A stretch of DNA of 64,000 nucleotides from Peterkaempfera bronchialis (GTDB taxonomy: Bacteria > Actinomycetota > Actinomycetes > Streptomycetales > Streptomycetaceae): contig NZ_CP031264.1 of NCBI RefSeq assembly GCF_003258605.2, positions 992,001 to 1,056,000 of the forward strand, given 5' to 3'. Position 1 is the stretch's first letter, and each line of letters begins with the position of its first letter. A model generated the notes under the pieces. It saw only the letters and a program-made list of their open reading frames with translations, did not search any database and was not told where the DNA came from. This document shows, in pieces, positions 16,997-23,879 of the stretch. The translations under genes and the position numbers were made by a program.

Positions 16997-17885
16997 CGGT
17001 CTGCTCCAGCTCGGCGAGGGCGCGCGCGGCGAACTGCGCGGGCAGCTTGATGAAGTGGCCGTCCGCGTCCTCGGGCAGGCAGGCCAGGCCGTGGGCGGTG
17101 GAGGTGCGTGCGATGACGACGGCGGGGCGCTCGTCGTCCACGGCCCGTTGCAGGGCGGTACGGAGCCGGGCGGCGTCGTGGCCGTCCACCTCCTCGGCAT
17201 GCCAGCCGAAGGACTGCCACTTGTCGACCAGCGGGTCGATGGTGGTGATCGAGCTGACCGGGCCGTCCACCTGGGAGTCGTTGGCGTCGAGCAGGACGAC
17301 GACCTCGCGCAGCCGGTGGTGTCCGGCGAACAGGGCTGCCTCCCAGGTCTGGCCCTCCTGGACCTCGCCATCGCTGACCAGGACGAAGGTGCGCCGGGTG
17401 CCCTCCGTGCCACGGAGCCGGTCGGCGAGCGCGAAGCCGACCGCGCCGGAGAGCCCCTGGGCCAGGGAGCCGCAGGTCAGGTCCACGGCAGGGCTGGTCT
17501 CGGTGCCGATCGCCTCCAGTTCGGCGCCGTTGTGGCCGTAGCTCGCCAGCTGTTCGTCGGTGAGTTCGCCGGCCTCGCGCGCCGCCGCGTACGCGGCGAT
17601 GACGTAGTGGCCGGGTGAGCAGACGAACCGGTCGACCCCGGGGCGGAGGAAGCCGGTGCGCAGCACCGCCATCTGCTCGGCGGCGGAGAGCGCCTGGCCG
17701 AGGTAGCCGAAGCCGTGCGGCGCGACCATCTGGACGGCGCGCAGCCGGATCCGGCGGGCGAGGCGGACGGCCGGGTCGGCGGCGGTCTCGATGGCGGCGT
17801 CGGGGCCGGTCTCGATGGCGGCGTCGGGGCCGGTCTCGACGGCGGCGTCGATGGCGGCGTCGAGGTCGTCGGTGGTCGCGGTCAT
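16989..17885 (-). CDS. Transketolase N-terminal (thiamine diphosphate-binding) subunit
   Basis: A 298-residue PP domain. The ThDP/Mg motif is SDGEVQEGQTWEAALF (171-186) with LLDANDSQVDG following at 198-208; the usual GDG is SDG here, but the metal Asp remains. SPGHYVIAAYA and CGSLAQGLSGAVGFALADRL are also typical. Residues about 17-35 are a repeat (ETGPDAAI) encoded by a 24-bp tandem repeat. ATG 17885 overlaps the crotonase stop (ATGA). Split transketolases often serve specialised pathways rather than the pentose phosphate pathway; the acceptor and donor here are unknown. Confidence 0.88.
   Translation of the reverse strand: MTATTDDLDAAIDAAVETGPDAAIETGPDAAIETAADPAVRLARRIRLRAVQMVAPHGFGYLGQALSAAEQMAVLRTGFLRPGVDRFVCSPGHYVIAAYAAAREAGELTDEQLASYGHNGAELEAIGTETSPAVDLTCGSLAQGLSGAVGFALADRLRGTEGTRRTFVLVSDGEVQEGQTWEAALFAGHHRLREVVVLLDANDSQVDGPVSSITTIDPLVDKWQSFGWHAEEVDGHDAARLRTALQRAVDDERPAVVIARTSTAHGLACLPEDADGHFIKLPAQFAARALAELEQTDA
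17784..17850. repeat. 24-bp coding tandem repeat in the transketolase N-terminal gene
   Basis: Two identical 24-bp units (17784-17807, 17808-17831) and a third partial, slightly diverged copy encode a repeated ETGPDAAI peptide ahead of the catalytic domain. In frame, so copy changes would only lengthen the tail. Confidence 0.85.
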
Positions 17886-18691
17886 GCTGCTGCCTCCGTC
17901 GGGTTCAGCATCGCGACGAAGCCCGCGAGGGCCGCGTCGAGGTCGGCGGCATAGCCGGCGTTGACGCTCAGCTCGGCGAGCAGGCGGCGTCCGGTCGCCG
18001 CCAGCGGCCCGGGTTTCGCCGCGGCGAGCGCCAGCTCCTGGACGCGGGCGTCGACCTGGGCTGCGGGTGCGGTGGCGGCGAGCACGCCCAGTGCTTCGAG
18101 CCGGGCGGCGGGGAACGGGATCCCGGTGACCAGGTTGTACGTGGCGAGCTTGGCCGGGAGCAGGTGCCGCACCGCCACCTGCGCGATCATGGGCCAGCTG
18201 CCGCCGGCCGCCTCGACCGTGCCCAGCAGGGCGTGGTCGGCGGCCACGGCGGCGTCGGTGAGCAGCGCCAGGGAGAAGCCGGAGGCGAGCGCGTCGCCGC
18301 GCACCGCCGCGAGCACCGGCTTGCGCAGCACGGGCACCAGCTTGAGCAGGGCGATCACCTCTGCGGCGAACTCCGCCGCGGTTCCGGTGGCGCGCAGTTT
18401 CGGCAGGTCGGCGCCGCCGCAGAAGGCGAGCGGTGAGCCGGCCAGCACGACGGCGGCGCACCCGGGGTCGGCGTCGGCGGCGCGCAGCTCGCGAAGGATC
18501 AGCCGGACGGTGTCGAGGTCGAGCAGGTTGCGTTCGCCGGTGTCCCACTCGACCCAGGTGACCGCCTCGCGGGTGGTGGCGGTGACCGGGCCGGTGGCGG
18601 TGACCGGGCCGGTGGCGGTGACCGGGCCGGTGGCGGTGACCGGGCCGGTGCCTCGTCGGTGTGCGTCGGTGGCGGGGGGCGCGTCGGTCAT
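17882..18691 (-). CDS. Enoyl-CoA hydratase/isomerase (crotonase) family protein
   Basis: A 269-residue crotonase-fold protein. Oxyanion-hole segments are recognisable at LAFCGGADLPKL and AAVRGDALASGFSLALLTDAA, followed by an acidic residue in LGTVEAAGG. Residues about 16-39 are four copies of GPVTAT encoded by perfect 18-bp repeats, a disordered tail absent from normal crotonases. The stop overlaps the transketolase start and its own ATG overlaps the flavin reductase stop, so translation is coupled on both sides. It could hydrate, isomerise or cleave a CoA ester, or act on a non-CoA ring ketone. Confidence 0.8.
   Translation of the reverse strand: MTDAPPATDAHRRGTGPVTATGPVTATGPVTATGPVTATTREAVTWVEWDTGERNLLDLDTVRLILRELRAADADPGCAAVVLAGSPLAFCGGADLPKLRATGTAAEFAAEVIALLKLVPVLRKPVLAAVRGDALASGFSLALLTDAAVAADHALLGTVEAAGGSWPMIAQVAVRHLLPAKLATYNLVTGIPFPAARLEALGVLAATAPAAQVDARVQELALAAAKPGPLAATGRRLLAELSVNAGYAADLDAALAGFVAMLNPTEAAA
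18575..18646. repeat. Four perfect 18-bp tandem repeats in the crotonase gene
   Basis: The unit GGTGGCGGTGACCGGGCC occurs four times without a mismatch and encodes GPVTAT repeats on the minus strand near the protein's N-terminus. Perfect identity suggests recent expansion. Confidence 0.9.
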
Positions 18692-19227
18692 CGGGCTCCT
18701 CCACGGTCGGTACCGGGCAGCGGGGCGAACGCGCCCAGGCCGCCACGGAAGAACAGCAGGGGGCGGCGCCTGGGCTCGGCGTGCAGGGCGGTCACCCGGC
18801 CCACGACGAGCAGGTGGTCACCGGCGTCGTCGACGCGTTCGGTGGCGCAGTCGATCCAGGCCACAGCGTCCTCGATGACGGGGGAGCCGGAGGGGGCCTC
18901 GGACCAGTCGAGCCACTGGAAGCGGGCCGCCGCAGGCCCGGCGAACCGGGTGCACAGCTCGTGCTGGCCGTCGGCGACGACATTGACGCAGAAGCTGCCG
19001 AAGTCGCGGATCGCCGGGAAGGTGCTCGATGTCCTCGCCACGAAGAACCCGACCAGGGCCGGTTCCAGGGAGATGGAGGTGAAGCTGCCGATCGTCATGC
19101 CGACCGGTCCGCCGTCGGGGTCGCGGGCGGTGACCACGGTGACGCCCGTGGGGTAGTGCCCGAGGACGCGCCGGAACTCCTCCGACGTCACATCCACCGC
19201 CTCGGGGGCTGAAAGACTCGCTGTCAT
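18688..19227 (-). CDS. Flavin reductase component of a two-component monooxygenase
   Basis: A 179-residue flavin reductase-like split-barrel protein: FRRVLGHYPTGVTVVTA near the start, GMTIGSFTSISLEPALVGFF, then FCVNVVADGQHELCTRFAG. These are hallmarks of the HpaC/HsaB group, which uses NAD(P)H to reduce free FMN or FAD for a partner oxygenase. ATG 19227 follows GGAGAAG; longer open sequence upstream lacks a ribosome-binding site. It lies 141 bases downstream of the acyl-CoA-dehydrogenase-like oxygenase and is coupled to the crotonase gene by ATGA. Confidence 0.88.
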   Translation of the reverse strand: MTASLSAPEAVDVTSEEFRRVLGHYPTGVTVVTARDPDGGPVGMTIGSFTSISLEPALVGFFVARTSSTFPAIRDFGSFCVNVVADGQHELCTRFAGPAAARFQWLDWSEAPSGSPVIEDAVAWIDCATERVDDAGDHLLVVGRVTALHAEPRRRPLLFFRGGLGAFAPLPGTDRGGAR

Positions 19228-19368
19228 GTCTTCTCCGGGTGTTGCGAAGTGCCGAGCGTTCTGGGCCGGCGCCGCGTACGCGGACGGACGCCGGCGGGAG
19301 GGCCGGTCCGGGGCCGGGCTGTCGGCAGCCGGAGGCCGCGCGGGTGGGCGGCCGGGCTCCGGTCGCAC

Positions 19369-20595
19369 TCAGACCTCGACCGGGAGCGGGCCCTCGGCGC
19401 CGAGCAGGAGCTTGCCGTAGACGTCGTTGGCGATGCCGGGGGTGGCATGGACGTGGCTGCCGCCGGTGCCGACGTCCTGGAAGATCCGCGCCAGCGGGCT
19501 GGCCTCCATGAAGCTGCTGGACCCGGCGGCCTTGAGCAGCAGGTCGACGGCCTCCTGCACCAGGGTCACGATGTGGCCGGTGTCGTTGCGCACCCGGGCC
19601 CGGGTCAGCTGGTCAAGGTACTCGCCGCGCAGCGCGGCCTCGTCGATGTCGCGGCAGGAGCGGTGCGCGAGCAGCTCGGCGGCGTCGATTTTGGAGGCTG
19701 CCTGGGCGACGGACACCTGGTGCACCGGCGAGTTGCGCGACTCGGTGTAGGCGGTGCCCGGCACGCCCTTGGCCTTCATCCGTGCGACGGACTGCTCCAG
19801 CGCCGCCCGGCCCAGCCCGATCTGGACGGCCCCGAAGATGATGGTGCCGGTCGGCAGGAAGGCGGCATTGGCGCGCGGTTCGGCGTGCCGCAGCTCGGTG
19901 GCGTAGTCCCCGGCCACCATGTCGTGGAAGTACTGGACGCGGTGGTCGGGGACGAAGACCTCCTCCGCGACCACGGTGTCGCTGCCGGTGGCGCGCATGC
20001 CGATGGGGAACCAGGACCGCTCGACGGTCCACTCCCCCGGGTGCAGGATGCCCAGCGCATGCCGCATACCGCCGTCGGCCTGCGGGGCCAGGAAGCCCAT
20101 CATGGCGTGGCTGGCGGCGTAGGAGCCCGATGCGTAGGGCCAGCGCCCGGTGACGACGTACCCGCCGTCGACCCGGCGGCCCTTTGCCGAGGGGGCCAGC
20201 ACCACGCAGCAGCGGGCGGCGGGGTCGGCGGCCCAGATCTCGTCCTGGGCCCGCACCGACCAGGTGGTGGCGAACCAGTTGCCGACGTTGAGCAGCATCG
20301 CCGACCAGCCGGTGGAGCCGTCGGCCCGGGCCAGCTCGGCCAGCACATCGACCGTCGTACGCGAGTTCGTCTCGGCGCCGCCGTAGCGGCGGGGAACGGT
20401 CAGGCTCAGCAGGCCCTGCCCGGCCATCGCGTCGATGACCTCGGGCACGACCCGGCCCTCGCGGTTTCCCTGGTCCGCGTGCTCGCCGATCAGCGGGCGC
20501 AGCGCCCCGGCACGGGCGATCAGGTCCCGGCTCGGCTCGGTGCCGGTGGTTTCGGGGAGCGACGCCGGCTCGCCCGTCAAGGTGGTCACACTCAT
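19369..20595 (-). CDS. Flavin-dependent monooxygenase (acyl-CoA dehydrogenase-fold, HsaA/DszC-like)
   Basis: A 408-residue group D flavoprotein monooxygenase. LLSLTVPRRYGGAE and LARADGSTGWSAML match the N-terminal helical domain, VVTGRWPYASGS the middle barrel, and the C-terminal helical bundle ends with FMEASPLARIFQDVGTGGSHVHATP. There is no acyl-CoA dehydrogenase catalytic Glu pattern. With the reductase encoded next it should hydroxylate an aromatic, sulfur or nitrogen centre using reduced flavin and oxygen. It is the first gene of the minus-strand operon and is divergent from the PucR regulator; GGAGTG precedes the ATG at 20595. Confidence 0.87.
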   Translation of the reverse strand: MSVTTLTGEPASLPETTGTEPSRDLIARAGALRPLIGEHADQGNREGRVVPEVIDAMAGQGLLSLTVPRRYGGAETNSRTTVDVLAELARADGSTGWSAMLLNVGNWFATTWSVRAQDEIWAADPAARCCVVLAPSAKGRRVDGGYVVTGRWPYASGSYAASHAMMGFLAPQADGGMRHALGILHPGEWTVERSWFPIGMRATGSDTVVAEEVFVPDHRVQYFHDMVAGDYATELRHAEPRANAAFLPTGTIIFGAVQIGLGRAALEQSVARMKAKGVPGTAYTESRNSPVHQVSVAQAASKIDAAELLAHRSCRDIDEAALRGEYLDQLTRARVRNDTGHIVTLVQEAVDLLLKAAGSSSFMEASPLARIFQDVGTGGSHVHATPGIANDVYGKLLLGAEGPLPVEV

Positions 20596-20881
20596 CTCAC
20601 ACTCCGGTCGCTTGGCCCCAGGTCTCTGGGATCTGCCGACCCCCAAAGCCTGTGACCGCGCGCACACCCGGGCCATGGGCACGGTCACCAAAGCCGACTC
20701 CTCCGCCGGTGGATCGAGCAGCCGACGGCTGGCCCGCAGCCCGGCGTCCGGGCATCCTGCACAAGAGCGGCGGCCGGAGCTGTTCACCCAGCACGGAGAT
20801 CGCGTCGGGTAGTGCCTTCGGCGGGCGGCTTCGACACAGTGGGCTGTGTCGTCTCAGCAGGGACCGAGCAAGGAGCGGACC
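20596..20881. promoter_or_regulatory. Divergent promoter region between monooxygenase operon and PucR regulator
   Basis: This 286-base gap must contain the promoters of both the monooxygenase operon and the PucR gene. No perfect long palindrome was found by eye. Confidence 0.5.
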
Positions 20882-22159
20882 ATGGACCACGGCTGGGTGC
20901 GGAAGCTGGCGGCGACCGAACCGGTGGCGCCGCTGACGTCACTCACCACCCGTCGCCGCGCGGCGAAGGTGATCGGCGAGGAGGCCGTGGGATGGGGCGT
21001 GGCGGCCGGCCGGAGGATGGCGGCGTACATCCTCGGGGCGCTCGCGGACTGGCCGGGCGAGCGCTCCGAGGAGGAGTGGGAGTCGCTCCAGCGCGCGACC
21101 GAGGCGAGCACCCTGGACACCCTCACCGCGCTGGTGACCGGGAACGGGGAGCCGATGCGGATGTCGAGCGAGCCCACGCAGAACATCATCTTCTATGTGA
21201 CGGAGGGCATCCCGATCGAGGAGGTCGTCCGCAACGTCCACGCCGGGCAGGAGTTCCTCACCCAGGAGCTGATCGGCTGCATCGCGGACCTGCTCCCGCC
21301 GGAGCAGCGGCTGGAGGCGATCCAGGCGACCACCCGCAGCGTGATCCAGAACTGGTCGGCGTTCGCCAGCGAGATCACCCAGATCTACGCTGCGGAGTCG
21401 CGGCGCTGGCAGCAGGGCAGGCAGAGCGTACGGATGCAGGCGGTGCGCCGGATCCTCAGCGGCGTGCGGTTCCCGGCGGAGGACACCGGCCGAGACCTCG
21501 GCTACCGGCTCGACCAGACCCACGTGGCGCTGATCCTCTGGCTGGAGGACCTCGACGTCGAGACTGCGCGCATGTTCGACTTCACCGGGCTGGCCCGGTC
21601 GCTCGCCGCAGTCACCCTCGCGGAGCCGGAGCCGCTGGTGATCCGCCGCGGCGCCACCCGGGTGGACGTCTGGCTGGGCGGCGCCCAGCCGGACGCCGCC
21701 CAGCTCATCGAGGCCAAGGCCGTCCTGCCCACGCCGCTGCGGATCGCGGTGGGCTGCCCCGCCCCGGGAGTCGAGGGGTTCCGCTGCTCCCATGAACAGG
21801 CGCTGGCCGCCCGCCGGGTGCTGCGCCTCGGAACCGCCGACCGGCAGATCGTGGACTATCCGGACGTGGAGCTCGTCTCGCTGCTCGCGGCCGACCCGAT
21901 CCGCGCCCGCGCCTTCGTCCGGGCGGTCCTCGGACCGCTGCGGCAGCGCGACCCCCGGATGGCGGAGCTGCGGCTGACCCTGGCCGCCCACATCGACAAC
22001 GGCGGCAGCATCGCGCAGACCGCGCAGGCTCTGCACACCCACCGGAACACGGTCTCCTACCGGCTCAACCAGGCCGAGGAACTGCTGCCGGCCAACCGTG
22101 GCAAGACCGAACTGCGGTGCGCCCTGCTGCTCGGGGAGCTGTTCCCGGAAGGGCTGTGA
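20882..22159 (+). CDS. PucR-family transcriptional regulator
   Basis: A 425-residue regulator. The N-terminal sensory part (about 1-170) is helical, the central part resembles the GGDEF-like domain of PucR/CdaR proteins (YRLDQTHVALILWLEDLD onward), and the C-terminal HTH is clear: GGSIAQTAQALHTHRNTVSY at about 379-398, then RLNQAEELL. Such proteins activate or repress adjacent catabolic genes in response to the pathway substrate. ATG 20882 follows AAGGAG. Its divergent position makes it the likely controller of the monooxygenase/transketolase operon. Confidence 0.85.
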   Translation: MDHGWVRKLAATEPVAPLTSLTTRRRAAKVIGEEAVGWGVAAGRRMAAYILGALADWPGERSEEEWESLQRATEASTLDTLTALVTGNGEPMRMSSEPTQNIIFYVTEGIPIEEVVRNVHAGQEFLTQELIGCIADLLPPEQRLEAIQATTRSVIQNWSAFASEITQIYAAESRRWQQGRQSVRMQAVRRILSGVRFPAEDTGRDLGYRLDQTHVALILWLEDLDVETARMFDFTGLARSLAAVTLAEPEPLVIRRGATRVDVWLGGAQPDAAQLIEAKAVLPTPLRIAVGCPAPGVEGFRCSHEQALAARRVLRLGTADRQIVDYPDVELVSLLAADPIRARAFVRAVLGPLRQRDPRMAELRLTLAAHIDNGGSIAQTAQALHTHRNTVSYRLNQAEELLPANRGKTELRCALLLGELFPEGL

Positions 22160-22347
22160 CCCCCTGGGCCCGGGCACCACAGCCATGCGGTCGGCCGTCG
22201 GCCTCCGGCAGTGCCTCGCACGGCAGCCGCACCCGGCCCAAGGTGCTGTGAGAGAGTGGCCGACCGGGGTGCCGGTCCGCTCCGGCAGTCGGCGGACCTC
22301 CACCCCGGGCAGATACCGGCGGTGACCGATGGGGAGCTTGTACGCCC

Positions 22348-23349
22348 GTGCTGAGCGAGACGGTGTTCCGTAGCGAGGACTTCCCGGTGGGTGACCGGTT
22401 CGACGCCTGGCAGGCGTGCACCAGCGGAATGCACGCCCCGTTGGAACTGCGCCGCGAACAGGGCGGCGACTTCCGGGCCGAGGCGCGGCTCATCGAGCTC
22501 GGTGCGGTGTCGGTGTGGCCGGCGACATTCGAGCAGCACATCTGGCGGCGGACTCCGAAGCTGATCCGGCAGTCCGACCCCGAGCTCTACCACCTCTCCC
22601 TCGTTCTGCGCGGGGAGGTGCAGGTCTCCTGGGGCAGGCGGTACGCCACCCACCGCGCGTACGACTTCCATACCAACGACTCCGCCCGGCCGTGGGAGAT
22701 CCGGACCAGCGAAGGGCTGATCAGCTCCGTGGGCATCGAGGTCCCCAAGGTGCTGCTGCCGTTACCCCGGCACAAGGTCGACCGGGTGATCGGGCAACGG
22801 ATGTCGGGCAGGGAGGGGATCGGCGCCCTGCTGGCCCAGTTCGTCACCCAACTCGCGGCGAGCACCGACTCGTACCAGCCCGCCGACGCGCCCCGCATCG
22901 GCGGGGTCCTGAGCGACCTGGTCGCCGCGCTCTTCGCCCATGTCCTCGACGCGGACGCCGCCCTGCCGCCGGAGACGCACAGCCGGACCCTGACGCTGCG
23001 TATCAAGGCGTTCATCCGCCGGCAGTTGCACGACCCCGAACTGACACCAGGTTCCATCGCCGCCGCGCACCACATCTCGCGCAGCTACCTTCACCGCCTC
23101 TTCCAGGCGGAATCCGAGACCGTGGCCGCGTACATCCGCCGCCTGCGCCTGGAGGCCACCCGCCGAGACCTCACCGACCCCGCCTTGCGGACCACGCCCA
23201 TCCACGCCATAGCGGCCCGCTGGGGATTCACCCGCCCGGCCGACTTCAGCCGCGCCTTCCGCGCCGCCTACGGCATCCCGCCCAGGGACCTCCGCCAGGG
23301 CTTCGGCATAGCCGCTCCACACCCGGTCTGCGGTGAGCAGCCAGGCTGA
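22348..23349 (+). CDS. AraC-family transcriptional regulator with a TTA codon
   Basis: A 333-residue protein: an AraC-like ligand domain (about 1-200, including FRSEDFPVGDRFDAWQ, typical of the NphR/FeaR-like group) and two C-terminal HTH motifs (PGSIAAAHHISRSYLHRLFQ, then AIAARWGFTRPADFSRAFRA). GTG 22348 has GGGGAG upstream at long spacing. Leu139 is encoded by TTA (22762-22764), rare in streptomycetes and read by the developmentally controlled bldA tRNA, so this protein may accumulate only late in growth. Likely controls a neighbouring catabolic gene set. Confidence 0.88.
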   Translation: MLSETVFRSEDFPVGDRFDAWQACTSGMHAPLELRREQGGDFRAEARLIELGAVSVWPATFEQHIWRRTPKLIRQSDPELYHLSLVLRGEVQVSWGRRYATHRAYDFHTNDSARPWEIRTSEGLISSVGIEVPKVLLPLPRHKVDRVIGQRMSGREGIGALLAQFVTQLAASTDSYQPADAPRIGGVLSDLVAALFAHVLDADAALPPETHSRTLTLRIKAFIRRQLHDPELTPGSIAAAHHISRSYLHRLFQAESETVAAYIRRLRLEATRRDLTDPALRTTPIHAIAARWGFTRPADFSRAFRAAYGIPPRDLRQGFGIAAPHPVCGEQPG

Positions 23350-23649
23350 GGCGCCTGCGGAATGCCGCCCCGGACCGCACCGGCGATGCGGCCCTGCCAC
23401 GCCGGCCCGAGAACCAACCGCCACCTTGGGCGCTGTGGACGCGTTGCGCAGGCAGTTGTGGACTCCGTGCTAACGACGTGGATCGCACGGCAGAGCAGTC
23501 TTGGAGCCGGACGGAGGCCGAGCGCCCGAAGGTGAACCATGAACCGCCATCAGGCGATTCCGGCCGCCGGTCCGGCCTGCGCGGTAGCAACCCACGGGCA
23601 CCATGACGTCCGCCGACCCGGACAACCCGGCGTCGGCGGCTGATTGACC

Positions 23650-23685
23650 CGGAGACGGCGGCAACGGGGGGTGCCGCCGTCTCCG
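23650..23685. terminator. Perfect 14-bp hairpin
   Basis: CGGAGACGGCGGCA (23650-23663) is the exact reverse complement of TGCCGCCGTCTCCG (23672-23685), with an 8-base loop. It lies between convergent AraC and SpoIIE-type genes and may terminate either; it could also be left from a mobile element. Confidence 0.6.
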
Positions 23686-23727
23686 CATCTCCCGGGTGGC
23701 GCAGCAGGTCGAGCATGTGTGCGGGAT

Positions 23728-23829
23728 GACGAGCGAGGCGTCCTGGCCGACAAGGTCTACGCCGGAGCCGGCGGAACCTTTGAGACACCGACCAAGCACC
23801 GCCCGGACAACAAGCCTCGCGGGGGCTTA
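23728..23829 (+). pseudogene. IS5-family transposase remnant
   Basis: About 34 codons in one frame read DDERGVLADKVYAGAGGTFE then TPTKHRPDNKPRGGL. The core LADKxYxGAGGTxxTP matches the segment around a catalytic Asp in the C-terminal half of IS5-type DDE transposases of actinomycetes. No start, stop, flanking transposase sequence or terminal repeats were recognised, so this is a dead fragment. Confidence 0.6.
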
Positions 23830-23879
23830 GGCTCCGTGCAGGGAACCCGGATGGCGTCGAACACCGTGGAGCCGTCGTG

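Larger units (their letters stand above)
23350..23879. other. Intergenic region with a strong hairpin and a transposase remnant
   Basis: No intact gene. It holds a perfect 14-bp hairpin (23650-23685) and an IS5-like transposase scrap (23728-23829); the first 300 bases show nothing recognisable. Confidence 0.5.

Noticed and set aside
15992-17885. Assigning the split transketolase to a sulfo-sugar or apiose pathway
   Set aside because: Neither isomerase, kinase nor aldose-specific genes of those pathways are present.
15941-18646. CRISPR array
   Set aside because: The tandem repeats have no spacers and two are inside coding sequences.
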